NCBI GenBank assembly: GCA_964442135.1
Contig: CAYTYN010000001.1
Location: 1 to 64,000, forward strand
From: Avanaerovorax sp964442135
Lineage (GTDB): Bacteria > Bacillota > Clostridia > Peptostreptococcales > Anaerovoracaceae
Length of the DNA stretch: 64,000 nt
Direction: 5' to 3'
Program-made: the position numbers and the translations under genes
Notes under the pieces: model-generated
What the model saw: the letters and a program-made list of their open reading frames with translations, nothing else
Database searches by the model: none
Told to the model about the DNA's origin: nothing
Shown: piece by piece, positions 35,342 through 44,419 of the stretch
Position numbering within the stretch: the stretch's first letter is position 1
How the letters are laid out: the number at the start of each line of letters is the position of its first letter

Positions 35342-36723
35342 TACTGATCACCTGCCTGCTTATAGTATTTATCCAGATATTCGTCCCTGATCCTCTTCAG
35401 CTCGCTCTTCGGCAACAGCTCTAAAAGCCTCCACCCTGTGTCCAGGGTTTCCTCTATGGTTCTGTCTGCCTCATTTCCCTGAGAAACGTATTTTTCCTCA
35501 AATTCCCGACTGAACTGGGCATAGAGAAGGTCAGTCTCGGACAGGGCCGCTTCTCCTAAAATAGCCATCAGCTCCAAGCTTTCCTTACCCTTAGCGTAAG
35601 CCGAGAACAGCTGATTCATGGTGTCCGCATGATCCTCTCTGGTCTTTCCCTTTCCTATTCCCTTGTCCTTAAGCCTGGACAGAGATGGCAGCACATCTAT
35701 AGGCGGTTGAACGCCTTTTCTGTACAGCTCCCTCGAGAGTATTATCTGTCCTTCCGTGATATATCCTGTCAAGTCAGGTATAGGGTGAGTCTTATCATCC
35801 TCCGGCATGGTCAAAATAGGAATCATGGTTATCGAACCTTCGAATCCCTTTTTCCTTCCCGCTCTTTCATACATGGTGGCAAGGTCGGTATACAGGTATC
35901 CCGGATATCCTCTTCGTCCCGGAACTTCCTTTCTGGCAGCCGATACTTCACGGAGTGCCTCAGCATAATTAGTAATATCTGTCATGATGACCAAAACGTG
36001 CATGCCTAGGTCAAATGCCAAGTATTCCGCCGCTGTAAGGGCCATTCTCGGTGTGGCGATACGCTCTACGGCCGGGTCATTGGCCAGATTCATGAACATT
36101 ACGGTCCTGTCTATGGCCCCCGTCCGCCTGAAGTCGGAGGCGAAAAAGTCAGCTTCCTCGTAGGTGATGCCTATGGCCGCAAAGACTACGGCGAAGTTGC
36201 TCTCACCGTCCAGAACCTTGGCCTGTCTTGCTATCTGCGCCGCCAGCTCAGCGTGAGGAAGTCCTGAAGCTGAGAATATAGGCAGCTTCTGTCCTCTTAC
36301 CAGTGTGTTCAGGCCGTCAATGGCAGAAACTCCCGTCTGTATAAACTCGGCCGGATAGTCTCTGGCTGCCGGGTTCATAGGAAGACCGTTCATGTCCAGC
36401 CTCTTCTCGGCTATTATCTCCGGGCCTCCGTCGGTAGGCCGTCCCATTCCGTCGAATACTCTGCCCAGCATTTCCGGCGAAACCGCCAGCTGTATTCCCT
36501 TTCCGGTGAAGCTTACAGTGCTTTCCTTCAGGTTAATTCCCGCAGAGCTGTCAAAAAGCTGCACCAGAACGTCGCTTCCGTTTATTTCCAGAACCCTGCA
36601 GAAACGCTTCTCTCCCGATGGCAGGGTTATCTCTCCCAGCTCGTCATAGGTGGCGTCCTCCACTTCCTTTACCAGCATAAGAGGGCCGGCAACTTCGGAT
36701 ATGGTCTTATATTCTTTGATCAT
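35341..36723 (-). CDS. ntpB: V-type ATPase subunit B (regulatory nucleotide-binding)
   Basis: A 460-residue homologue of the non-catalytic B subunit that alternates with A in the cytoplasmic hexamer. The sequence YKTISEVAGPLMLVKEV, MLGRVFDGMGRPTDGGPEI, PIFSASGLPHAELAAQIARQ (in place of a true Walker A) and the ILTMPEDDKTHPIPDLTGYITEGQI segment are all characteristic. It starts 2 bp from the ntpA stop. Confidence 0.95.
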   Translation of the reverse strand: MIKEYKTISEVAGPLMLVKEVEDATYDELGEITLPSGEKRFCRVLEINGSDVLVQLFDSSAGINLKESTVSFTGKGIQLAVSPEMLGRVFDGMGRPTDGGPEIIAEKRLDMNGLPMNPAARDYPAEFIQTGVSAIDGLNTLVRGQKLPIFSASGLPHAELAAQIARQAKVLDGESNFAVVFAAIGITYEEADFFASDFRRTGAIDRTVMFMNLANDPAVERIATPRMALTAAEYLAFDLGMHVLVIMTDITNYAEALREVSAARKEVPGRRGYPGYLYTDLATMYERAGRKKGFEGSITMIPILTMPEDDKTHPIPDLTGYITEGQIILSRELYRKGVQPPIDVLPSLSRLKDKGIGKGKTREDHADTMNQLFSAYAKGKESLELMAILGEAALSETDLLYAQFSREFEEKYVSQGNEADRTIEETLDTGWRLLELLPKSELKRIRDEYLDKYYKQAGDQ

Positions 36724-36724
36724 T

Positions 36725-38494
36725 TTATCCCTCCTCTCCGGCTGTCAGGCCTGCGATTTCAGCCTTCATCTCAGTCATTATGCTGTCAAAGCTTTCATCC
36801 ACCTTGTCTTCTTCAACGTATTTAAATCTGCCTATTTTTTCTCTTACGGCCATAGAAGAGATTCTGTCGAAGTCAACTCCTCTCCTGACCGCCTCCGTAG
36901 ACTGCTCATATAAGGCTATTATCAGCTTTAACAGCTTATACTGTTTATTAAAGGAAGAATACGTATCTATATCGTGAAAAGCGTTTTGATGGAGATAGTC
37001 CTCTCTTATGGACTTGCAGGTCTCCAGCTTTACTCTGTCCTCGAAGGACAAAGAATCGGCTCCTACCAGCTGAACTATTTCTTTCAGCTCGGACTCCTCC
37101 TGAAGCAGTCTCAGGGCGCCGCTCCTGAGAGCAGGGAACTCCTTGCTCACGTTTTCCTCATACCACTTGGTCATCTTGTCCACGTACAGGGAATAGCTCT
37201 GCAGCCAGTCAATGGCAGGGAAGTGTCTTTCGTAAGCCAGCGATGAGCTTAGACACCAGAAAACCTTTACTATTCTAAGGGTGGCCTGGGACACCGGCTC
37301 CGATATGTCTCCTCCCGGAGGAGAAACAGCTCCGATGGCGGACAGAGCTCCTATCCGTCCGTCCTTTCCCAAGGCGACTACTCTGCCGGCTCTCTCGTAG
37401 AACTGAGCCAATCTGGAAGCCAGATAGGCCGGATAGCCTTCCTCGCCCGGCATTTCCTCCAGTCGTCCGGACATTTCTCTCAAAGCCTCCGCCCACCTAG
37501 ACGTGGAATCGGCCATGAGGGCTACTGAATATCCCATATCCCTGAAATACTCAGCTATGGTTATTCCCGTGTATATAGACGCCTCTCGGGCGGCTACCGG
37601 CATATCCGAAGTATTCGCTATGAGAACGGTCCTCTTCATCAGGGACTCTCCGCTCCTTGGGTCCTTCAGCTCCGGAAATTCCATAAGAACGTCGGTCATC
37701 TCGTTTCCCCGTTCTCCGCACCCGATATATACTACTATGTCGGCGTCAGCCCACTTTGCCAGCTGATGCTGAACTACGGTTTTGCCGGAGCCGAAAGGTC
37801 CCGGAACCGCGGCTACGCCGCCTTTGGCTATAGGGAACATTGTATCTATGACCCTCTGTCCTGTCATAAGGGGCATTTCCGGCACCAGCTTTTCCTTATA
37901 CGGTCTTCCCCGACGCACAGGCCACTTCTGCATGAGGGTCACTTCCTTTACCTCACCGTCACCGGTCCTGACACGGCATACAGTCTCCTCGACGGTAAAC
38001 GACCCTGTTTCCACCGATTCGACTACTCCGCTGATCCCGTTGGGTACCATTATCCTATGCTCTACCACAGGTGTTTCCTGTACGGTACCGATTATGTCTC
38101 CCCCGCTCACCCGGTCTCCCGGCTTTACGGAAGGAACGAAGACCCACTTCTTTTCCCTGTTCAGGGAAGAAACCTTAATGCCACGGGTTATATTCGAGCC
38201 CGATATTTCCCTCATGGCCTCGAGAGGACGCTGGATACCGTCGTACATCGTCTCGATCAGCCCCGGCCCCAGCTCTACAGAAAGAGGCGCTCCCGTGGAT
38301 TCTACCGGAGCTCCCGTTCCGATACCGGCCGTCTCCTCGTAAACCTGTATCGAAGCCATACCGCCTCTCATCTCTATTATCTCACCGATAAGTCCCAGAT
38401 CTCCTACTCTGACAACGTCGTACATATCGGCGTCTTCCATGCCCGAGGCCACTACCAAGGGTCCGGACACCTTTACGATCTTTCCGACACTCAT
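36725..38494 (-). CDS. ntpA: V-type ATPase subunit A (catalytic)
   Basis: The catalytic subunit of the rotary ATPase, 589 residues. Walker A GPFGSGKT is at 232-239, the non-homologous region specific to V/A-type A subunits lies at about 110-190, and MADSTSRWAEALRE and GDISEPVSQATLRIVKVFW flank the nucleotide site. The start codon overlaps the ntpG stop. The enzyme either pumps ions at the cost of ATP or, in anaerobes, may synthesise ATP. Confidence 0.96.
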   Translation of the reverse strand: MSVGKIVKVSGPLVVASGMEDADMYDVVRVGDLGLIGEIIEMRGGMASIQVYEETAGIGTGAPVESTGAPLSVELGPGLIETMYDGIQRPLEAMREISGSNITRGIKVSSLNREKKWVFVPSVKPGDRVSGGDIIGTVQETPVVEHRIMVPNGISGVVESVETGSFTVEETVCRVRTGDGEVKEVTLMQKWPVRRGRPYKEKLVPEMPLMTGQRVIDTMFPIAKGGVAAVPGPFGSGKTVVQHQLAKWADADIVVYIGCGERGNEMTDVLMEFPELKDPRSGESLMKRTVLIANTSDMPVAAREASIYTGITIAEYFRDMGYSVALMADSTSRWAEALREMSGRLEEMPGEEGYPAYLASRLAQFYERAGRVVALGKDGRIGALSAIGAVSPPGGDISEPVSQATLRIVKVFWCLSSSLAYERHFPAIDWLQSYSLYVDKMTKWYEENVSKEFPALRSGALRLLQEESELKEIVQLVGADSLSFEDRVKLETCKSIREDYLHQNAFHDIDTYSSFNKQYKLLKLIIALYEQSTEAVRRGVDFDRISSMAVREKIGRFKYVEEDKVDESFDSIMTEMKAEIAGLTAGEEG

Positions 38495-38817
38495 CTATTT
38501 CCACCTCCAAACAGGATATCAGCTCCCACTGCTCGCTCCACTGCTTTGCTCACGTTCCTCATTCCGTCCCCCGTAGGGCCTTTCCTTCCCGGAAGGGCGA
38601 TGACCGCCGGAAGCATTTCATCCTTGTACCTGTCTATTTCATCCTCTATCTCTGAGGCAAGTTCCTCTGTGATATAGATGATCCCGTATTCGCTTTCCGC
38701 CATACGGCGAAGAGTCTTAGCCGCCTCTTCAGCGCCGGAGCACGGAAAGGCGTCTATTCCGACGGCTTTGAATCCTATGACTGATTCTCTGTCGCCTATG
38801 ATTCCCGTCTTATACAT
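38491..38817 (-). CDS. ntpG: V-type ATPase subunit F (NtpG)
   Basis: A 108-residue protein matching V-type subunit F, which sits on the D shaft. GDRESVIGFKAVGIDAFPC and the middle YGIIYITEELA are family features; the C-terminal ALPGRKGPTGDGM precedes the helix that reaches into the hexamer. Overlaps ntpC by 8 bp and ntpA by 4 bp. Confidence 0.9.
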   Translation of the reverse strand: MYKTGIIGDRESVIGFKAVGIDAFPCSGAEEAAKTLRRMAESEYGIIYITEELASEIEDEIDRYKDEMLPAVIALPGRKGPTGDGMRNVSKAVERAVGADILFGGGNR

Positions 38818-39817
38818 AAGGCTCCCTCACTCTCTTCTCTATGTCTTCCGCCGGCGTTCCGAGAAGCTTTCCCGTAAGTATGAGCCTGAGATTATCTATC
38901 TCTAACTCCTTCCCGTACCAGTAGGCGGCTATAGGGTTGATTCCGAAGAGCTGATATTTAACCTTCTTGTTTTCCTCCATGAGCCTGTCGTCGCACAACT
39001 TCTCGTACAGCCAAAACTGTCCTGTTTCCGAAAGGTGCTTTCCGCCTTCTCTCATCACCGCTCCGTATCCGTAGGTCTCCAGACGGTCGGCCAACTGAGT
39101 GAGGCTCTCCTCGTATCCCGTCATAAAAAGCTCCCATGGGATCATGCCGCCGTCGAGAAACACCTTCTGAAAGAATGTCCACGGCTTTTTCATCTGCTTA
39201 AGTCTGGCAAAGGCTTTCAGATTAAGGATATCTATCTTGGTTCTCGTCATGGTGATCAGAAATTCCTCTTCCGTCGCCTCTGCTTCTTCCAGCATCTGCC
39301 TGTAGCAGGCTTTATCCAAGACAATATCTATATCCTGAGGATCGCCGCTTCTTCCGTAAAGATCAGCTGCCTCGGCGACAGCGTCCTTCATTACGGAAGG
39401 CATGGAATCATAGTTCTTCTCCTTCATCATGGCTACGGCCTTCATCATGTCCGTGTCGCCGGAGGATATAAGGTAGTTATCGTCAGGAGTTACCCCCAGT
39501 ATCTCCGCTTTCATGCAGACTTTAATGTTGTGATAGTCGTAGGGCAGGAGCATGAAGGCAAGCTCTTTTCTTTCAGGCAGCGTGTTATATATAAGGTCAA
39601 AAAGATTGTTCTGCTCTCGCCTTATGAATGCCTCCACGTCGCCGTCCTTCAGTCCCTGAGGATCTCCATATCCGTATTCCCTCAGTATAGCGTCCGCTCC
39701 GTTCAGATCACGGCTCCCTATCACTCTGGAAAGATCCTTGCCGGTCATTAGATTTCCGGAGAAGGTGCCTATGAACGCGTCCGCAAAGATGTATTCATTG
39801 GTCTTTCTCTTTGCCAT
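38810..39817 (-). CDS. ntpC: V-type ATPase subunit C (d-type, rotor top)
   Basis: A 335-residue funnel-shaped subunit that links the central stalk to the membrane ring. The N-terminal YIFADAFIGTFSGNLMTGKDL and NPIAAYWYGKELEIDNLRLIL near the end are typical. ATG 39817 is chosen because AAGGAGGA precedes it; the longer frame to 39850 lacks a ribosome binding site. The start overlaps the end of ntpE by 23 bp. Confidence 0.92.
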   Translation of the reverse strand: MAKRKTNEYIFADAFIGTFSGNLMTGKDLSRVIGSRDLNGADAILREYGYGDPQGLKDGDVEAFIRREQNNLFDLIYNTLPERKELAFMLLPYDYHNIKVCMKAEILGVTPDDNYLISSGDTDMMKAVAMMKEKNYDSMPSVMKDAVAEAADLYGRSGDPQDIDIVLDKACYRQMLEEAEATEEEFLITMTRTKIDILNLKAFARLKQMKKPWTFFQKVFLDGGMIPWELFMTGYEESLTQLADRLETYGYGAVMREGGKHLSETGQFWLYEKLCDDRLMEENKKVKYQLFGINPIAAYWYGKELEIDNLRLILTGKLLGTPAEDIEKRVREPYV

Positions 39818-40412
39818 CGTCTCCTCCTTCTCCGAACAGGATGGCCGCAACCTCCGGTACCAGCTCGTTTTTCAGGGATTCGATCCTCGCCTCCAGGCTT
39901 CCGTTCAGATAGACATTTCCCTTTTTCACCACCAGGCCGCCCTTCATTCCCCTGATCTCATCTGAGAGGGAATATTTTCCTTCCCCGTCCTTCAACTGAG
40001 CCAGGAGCTTTTCTCCGAAGCGCTCCCTGTCCTTTTCGTTAAGGATCAGCTCGCCTCCATCCGGCGCCAGGCTCAGAGCCGTATCCACCAGAAATTTCAT
40101 GTACTCCGTTTCTTCCATGGATGCAACCTTGTTCACGGCTTCGGAAAGACAGCGCTCTATCAGAGCCTGCTTTTCCTCCAGTATCAGCTTTCCTGCGTCG
40201 ATCTTGGCCACAGCTGCGTTTCTCTCTACCAGAGAGGCTCTCTCTGCTTCTCCCCTCGTTCTGAAGGCTTCCCGCTTTTCCTCCGCCGCTTTTCTCGCAT
40301 CGGACAGTATCTTCTCTTTCCTTTCCTCGGCGTCCTTAGTGATAACGGCGGCTTCCTTTTCCGCATCGTAGATTATTCTTGAAGTTATGTTATCTATCGC
40401 CAAACGTCTCAC
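39795..40412 (-). CDS. ntpE: V-type ATPase subunit E (peripheral stalk)
   Basis: A 205-residue subunit with a long charged N-terminal helix (about 1-95) and a globular C-terminal domain that binds the top of the AB hexamer. LAIDNITSRIIYDAEKEAAVI is a family-like start. The frame opens at GTG 40412, but AAGGAAG is better spaced for TTG 40403 (three residues shorter), which may be the real start. Confidence 0.88.
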   Translation of the reverse strand: MRRLAIDNITSRIIYDAEKEAAVITKDAEERKEKILSDARKAAEEKREAFRTRGEAERASLVERNAAVAKIDAGKLILEEKQALIERCLSEAVNKVASMEETEYMKFLVDTALSLAPDGGELILNEKDRERFGEKLLAQLKDGEGKYSLSDEIRGMKGGLVVKKGNVYLNGSLEARIESLKNELVPEVAAILFGEGGDDGKEKDQ

Positions 40413-40439
40413 TTCCTTTACACGTATCTGCCGAAATCT

Positions 40440-40916
40440 CTATACTCCGGAGAACAGGAGCATAAGCAGGGATACGAGAAGGGCGAATATGGCATATGTC
40501 TCTACCATTGCCGCGTAAATTATCCCCTTAACCACCTGATCAGGCCTCTTGCCCAGAAGCATTATGCCGGCGGCGGCCGTCTTTCCCTGGGATATTGCTG
40601 ACCAGACTCCTACCACGCCAATCGGAAGGCCTGAAATGAATATGTAAAGCCCCTCGGTAAGGGTAAGCTCTGTCATTCCGTCTCCACCGAACATTCCTAT
40701 TTTCATGAATATGAGAAACGCGACGATTAAGCCATATATTCCCTGCGTTCCGGGAAGAGCCTGAAGAATAAGCGTCTTTCCGTATTTTTTAGGATCCTCC
40801 GCCACTACTCCGGCGGCAGCCTGTCCTGCGATACCTACTCCCATAGCGCTTCCTACTCCCGCCATGATGGCTGCGCAAGCAGCTCCCAACAAAGCCATTA
40901 CATTACCTGTTATCAT
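40440..40916 (-). CDS. ntpK: V-type ATPase subunit K (membrane rotor ring, Na+ type)
   Basis: A 158-residue proteolipid with two helical hairpins, the duplicated V-type c subunit. The ion-binding residues known from the Enterococcus hirae Na+ ring are present: Thr57-Gln58 in LPGTQG of the first hairpin, Gln110 in AISQGK and Glu139 in MVETYA of the second. This set indicates Na+ rather than H+ coupling. Only one carboxylate per four helices is present, as in NtpK. Its ATG overlaps the ntpI stop. Confidence 0.94.
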   Translation of the reverse strand: MITGNVMALLGAACAAIMAGVGSAMGVGIAGQAAAGVVAEDPKKYGKTLILQALPGTQGIYGLIVAFLIFMKIGMFGGDGMTELTLTEGLYIFISGLPIGVVGVWSAISQGKTAAAGIMLLGKRPDQVVKGIIYAAMVETYAIFALLVSLLMLLFSGV

Positions 40917-42907
40917 TTTCTTGTACCTCCGTCCGTATCATCTCTTAATTTTATATATGTGGTGTTCCTGCGAAGCGGGTCGAATGGCTCTCCGCCGTCC
41001 TCGAAGAACTTTCCGAAAAATTCTATGTACTGGAGCCTGCTGGTGTGAACAAAGGCTCCGAGAGCGTTTATCGCCATATTGAACGTATGTCCGATGAAGA
41101 AGGCCAGTAACATCACTATGGCTCCCTTTATTCCTCCCCCCGCCAATGTGCCTACAGTGTTGACCACCTGAGCTATTACACCGGTGGCAAGACCGAGAGC
41201 CAGAAGCCTGGAATAGGACAGTATATCCGACGCGTAGCCGGTCACATTGTATATGGCGCCAAATCCGCCCACTATCTTTCCGATACCTTTCTTCTTTCTG
41301 CCTCCCGTAAGAAGGAGCACTATTGCTCCGGCTATGGCAAGAATCATGCCCGGTCTCACCAGAGCGTCGCTTATCTGGCTTCCTCCGAGCCACATGACTG
41401 CGCCGATTATGACCATATACCATGAAAATACATCAAACACAGCATCCCATTTATGGCCTGACTTTATCATCTCTGACGCCTGCACGCCCATACCGACGAA
41501 CAGATGAACTATTCCAAGAGCTATGGAGAAGAGCAGGAGCGTTACGGGATCATCCATCGGATTAAACCATATAGGGTCTATAGCGATCTCCCTCCCTATG
41601 AAGGTCTGTGACGCTACGGAGACAAGGTCGCCGAACCACCCGCCGAACATGGCGCCCCAGAACATGGTGGATATGCCGCAGTAGAAAAGCATCTTCATCA
41701 TCCTGTACGTCATACCTTCCAAATCGAACTTCTTCAGGACGACGTATGTTGCTATGGTAAGAATTATCCCGTATCCGGCGTCAGAAAGCATCATGCCGAA
41801 GAATATGGCGTAAAACGGCGCCATAATCGCCGTTGGATCCACTGTGCCGTAGGCCGGCAGAGAATACATCTCCGTTATAGACTCGAAAGGAACGGCCATA
41901 GGCCGGTTCTTAAGAACTACCGGCACCTCCTCGCCTTCTTCCGGCTCAGTAAACTCGAACCAGCATCCGTACTTTGACAGCACCCTTACAACGCTTTTTA
42001 TCCTTATCTCCGGAATCCACCCTTCCAGGCAGAAGGTTCTCTCCGTATCGAGCAGCTTCTCTCTCGCCCTCTCCCTGTCTCGCTCCATGATCAGCTGATC
42101 GTGAAGACACTCTATTCCTTGCCGGTATCCGTACTTAGAAGCTATGTCCTCCTCTGCCTTCTTTATGCCGTCGTCCAGCTTCTCGATAGCTCCGAGAAGG
42201 AACTTTTCGCATTCCGGCGCCGTACCTTTCAGCCCTTTAAAAGGTGAAACCGTGAATCCATACTGTCTCAATATCCCAAGGACTTTATCCGTTTCCTCCT
42301 TCAGGGAAATCATGGCAATGTAGATCAAATCCCTGTCTCTGTTAACCTCCCGTATATCCGCTTCACCGCAAGCTCGGGATACGGCGTCTATGATGCCGGC
42401 CACATCGGCGGCTGAAGGTATGACGCCCAAAGTTATGTCGCACTTCGACGTTTCACTTAGGTCCAAAGGCAGGTCGTAACTCATCCACGGTCTGATGGAG
42501 CTTAGCTCCGAAAGCCTTCTGCTCCTCTTCTCCTTCATCCTGTGAAGGAGAAGGTTCAGATTGAGAACGGTTTCCACGTCTCCCCGTATCTTTCTCCGCT
42601 CACTCATGACGGAGGCCAGATCGTCTCTGTGCATGCTTCGCCTGGTGAAAAACAGAGGCTGTTTAGCATCGGAGTACTTCTCCAAAACGCTCAGAGCCAG
42701 TTCTGCGTCGTTTATCTCTCCTTCGATTGCACTGATACGGTCCGTTAATTTCTCGGCCTCTTTTCCGTTTTTATCGGCGAAGTCCGGTGCGAATTCGGTC
42801 GGGTCCCTCATCTGAACGCTCTCTATGTCCATCAGCTCGGCTAAAAGGCTGTTCTTTACGCCGGCCATGGCAATGACAGAGACTTTTTCCATCTTAACTA
42901 CCGACAT
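40913..42907 (-). CDS. ntpI: V-type ATPase subunit I (a-type stator)
   Basis: A 664-residue subunit with a cytoplasmic N-terminal half containing two coiled arms (about 50-120 and 240-320) and a membrane half (about 365-640) with about eight helices. The arginine essential for ion transfer is expected in the penultimate helices near SYSRLLALGLATGVIAQVVN, where an Arg is seen. HTFNMAINALGAFVHTSRLQYIEFFGKFF is the conserved C-terminal segment. Confidence 0.95.
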   Translation of the reverse strand: MSVVKMEKVSVIAMAGVKNSLLAELMDIESVQMRDPTEFAPDFADKNGKEAEKLTDRISAIEGEINDAELALSVLEKYSDAKQPLFFTRRSMHRDDLASVMSERRKIRGDVETVLNLNLLLHRMKEKRSRRLSELSSIRPWMSYDLPLDLSETSKCDITLGVIPSAADVAGIIDAVSRACGEADIREVNRDRDLIYIAMISLKEETDKVLGILRQYGFTVSPFKGLKGTAPECEKFLLGAIEKLDDGIKKAEEDIASKYGYRQGIECLHDQLIMERDRERAREKLLDTERTFCLEGWIPEIRIKSVVRVLSKYGCWFEFTEPEEGEEVPVVLKNRPMAVPFESITEMYSLPAYGTVDPTAIMAPFYAIFFGMMLSDAGYGIILTIATYVVLKKFDLEGMTYRMMKMLFYCGISTMFWGAMFGGWFGDLVSVASQTFIGREIAIDPIWFNPMDDPVTLLLFSIALGIVHLFVGMGVQASEMIKSGHKWDAVFDVFSWYMVIIGAVMWLGGSQISDALVRPGMILAIAGAIVLLLTGGRKKKGIGKIVGGFGAIYNVTGYASDILSYSRLLALGLATGVIAQVVNTVGTLAGGGIKGAIVMLLAFFIGHTFNMAINALGAFVHTSRLQYIEFFGKFFEDGGEPFDPLRRNTTYIKLRDDTDGGTRK

Positions 42908-43229
42908 TGACCTTCACTATCCTTTCCGCCGCAATGGCTGCCCCTTTTTCAATATTGGGTTCGGCCCTCCGGGCAATGAGAGCCTGTTGCCTCACAGCCT
43001 CCTCAATGGCGGCGTCGTACTTTTCCTTCGCCTCCTGAGCGCCCTTTTCTACCAGGGACCTATACACGCTTTCAGCCTCTTCTTCCGCTTTCTCTGTCAT
43101 ACGAAGGGCTTCCTCTTCCGCCCTTTCAATGAGAACGCCGGCGTCCGCCTTTGCTTTTTTCAGAGATTCGTCTGCCCTGATCTCTGTTTCTCTGATCAGC
43201 TTCAGTTCTCTGGAAAATATGGTTCTCAC
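42894..43229 (-). CDS. ntpF: V-type ATPase subunit G/H (NtpF, peripheral stalk helix)
   Basis: A roughly 110-residue, all-helical charged protein with LKLIRETEIRADESLKKAKADA followed by long Ala/Glu/Lys heptads, matching the stalk partner of subunit E. It heads the operon. The frame opens at GTG 43229, but AGGAG directly abuts that GTG. The AGGAGGTG sequence (43234-43227) is ideally spaced only for the AUA codon at 43220, so the true start is uncertain. Confidence 0.85.
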   Translation of the reverse strand: MRTIFSRELKLIRETEIRADESLKKAKADAGVLIERAEEEALRMTEKAEEEAESVYRSLVEKGAQEAKEKYDAAIEEAVRQQALIARRAEPNIEKGAAIAAERIVKVNVGS

Positions 43230-43287
43230 CTCCTAAGATGATTGTTCGCACATTTCGCGCAGATAAAAAAAATAAAACTTTACACCC

Positions 43288-43317
43288 ATTTTACACTAAT
43301 TCTACCCCATATCTCAA
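43288..43317 (-). promoter_or_regulatory. Probable promoter of the ntp operon
   Basis: Minus-strand TTGAGA (43317-43312) and TAAAAT (43293-43288) with 18-bp spacing, in an AT-rich stretch between whiA and ntpF. The leader would be about 50 nt. Moderate match only. Confidence 0.45.
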
Positions 43318-43390
43318 GTAAAATGAATATGTTTTCGTTAAGTATATAGTATACTTTCACCGATAGATATATGAAAGACCGGCCTGCTTT

Positions 43391-44332
43391 CTACAGCTTG
43401 GACGCGATTTCTTCTATTTTCTTAAATCTGTTGTTCAATCCGGATTTCTTCATAGGCGGATTCATCATCTCCGCCAGCTGGGAAAGGCTGGCCTCCGGAT
43501 TGTCCAGCCTGAGCAGGGCGGCCTCCTGCAGCTTTTCAGGTAATGACCGGAAGCGTCCCGCAGCCTGTATCCTCTTAATCCACTCTATCTGCCTCTGGGA
43601 CGCATTTATGGTTCGATCTGCGTTGGCGTTGTCACAATTGGTTATTCTCACAGTCTCTTTAACCAGCTCTTTTTTTATCCTGACATTTTCAAAGGCCAGC
43701 ATCTGGGTGTGGGCGCCCATTATGGCAAGGGTATCGCATATGTAGTCGGAGTTCTTCATGTATACGGCAAATCCGTTGCGCCTGCTGACTATCTTGCCGG
43801 TGAGGTCAACGAAGGTATTTATCAATTTTCGCAGATCCTCCGCCAGCTTCTTTGAAGCGCAGAATATCTCCAGATGATAGCCCTTCTCCGGATCGGAAAC
43901 ACTGCCCGACCCCATGAATATTCCTCTCAGGTAGGCTTTTCTACAGCACTTCGTCCTGATGAGGTCATCGTATATTCCGTCTGAGATGTAGTTATTTCCT
44001 TCCCTTACGAGAAGTATGCCTGTCTCTCTCAGTATCTGCTCGCTTCGCATCTCGGGACCTATGGTGAGCATGTAGCTGTATCCCTTCTTCAGGTTCGTCC
44101 CCTCTCCGATCTCCAGCTCCGCGTCCATCTGAAAATAGTCCTTTATCAGCTTTTTATAGTGGCGGGCTACAGCCGGGTTATCGGTGGTAATCACTATTTT
44201 AAACCTTCCGCCTCCCGCCAGCCGTATGCTTCCGGACACTCTCAGAAATCCGGCGATCTCCGCCAGCTGACAGCATTTCTTAGGAGCTGTGGTTCTTGCC
44301 AGCTCGTTTTTTGTCTCCGTTGAAAATGACAT
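43391..44332 (-). CDS. whiA: DNA-binding protein WhiA
   Basis: A 313-residue WhiA, linked in Gram-positive bacteria to cell division and chromosome segregation. The N-terminal LAGLIDADG-like domain starts MSFSTETKNELAR and includes CCRKAYLRGIFMGSGSVSDPEKGYHLE; the catalytic acidic residues of homing endonucleases are not present. The C-terminal helix-turn-helix (about 240-310) has LRLDNPEASLSQLAEMMNPPMKKSGLNNRFKK. It usually follows rapZ and yvcK; here kce takes the middle position. Confidence 0.95.
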   Translation of the reverse strand: MSFSTETKNELARTTAPKKCCQLAEIAGFLRVSGSIRLAGGGRFKIVITTDNPAVARHYKKLIKDYFQMDAELEIGEGTNLKKGYSYMLTIGPEMRSEQILRETGILLVREGNNYISDGIYDDLIRTKCCRKAYLRGIFMGSGSVSDPEKGYHLEIFCASKKLAEDLRKLINTFVDLTGKIVSRRNGFAVYMKNSDYICDTLAIMGAHTQMLAFENVRIKKELVKETVRITNCDNANADRTINASQRQIEWIKRIQAAGRFRSLPEKLQEAALLRLDNPEASLSQLAEMMNPPMKKSGLNNRFKKIEEIASKL

Positions 44333-44367
44333 GTCCTCACTCCCGTCAAGGTTGGGTGAATCCCCCT

Positions 44368-44400
44368 AAAACAAAAGCCTCACACAACAGCAGTGAGGCT
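44368..44400 (-). terminator. Intrinsic terminator after kce
   Basis: On the minus strand AGCCTCAC (44400-44393) pairs with GTGAGGCT (44383-44376) and is followed by TTTGTTTT. It separates kce from whiA, so whiA needs a start signal of its own or read-through. Confidence 0.75.
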
Positions 44401-44419
44401 CATATTTCAATAGTCCCTA

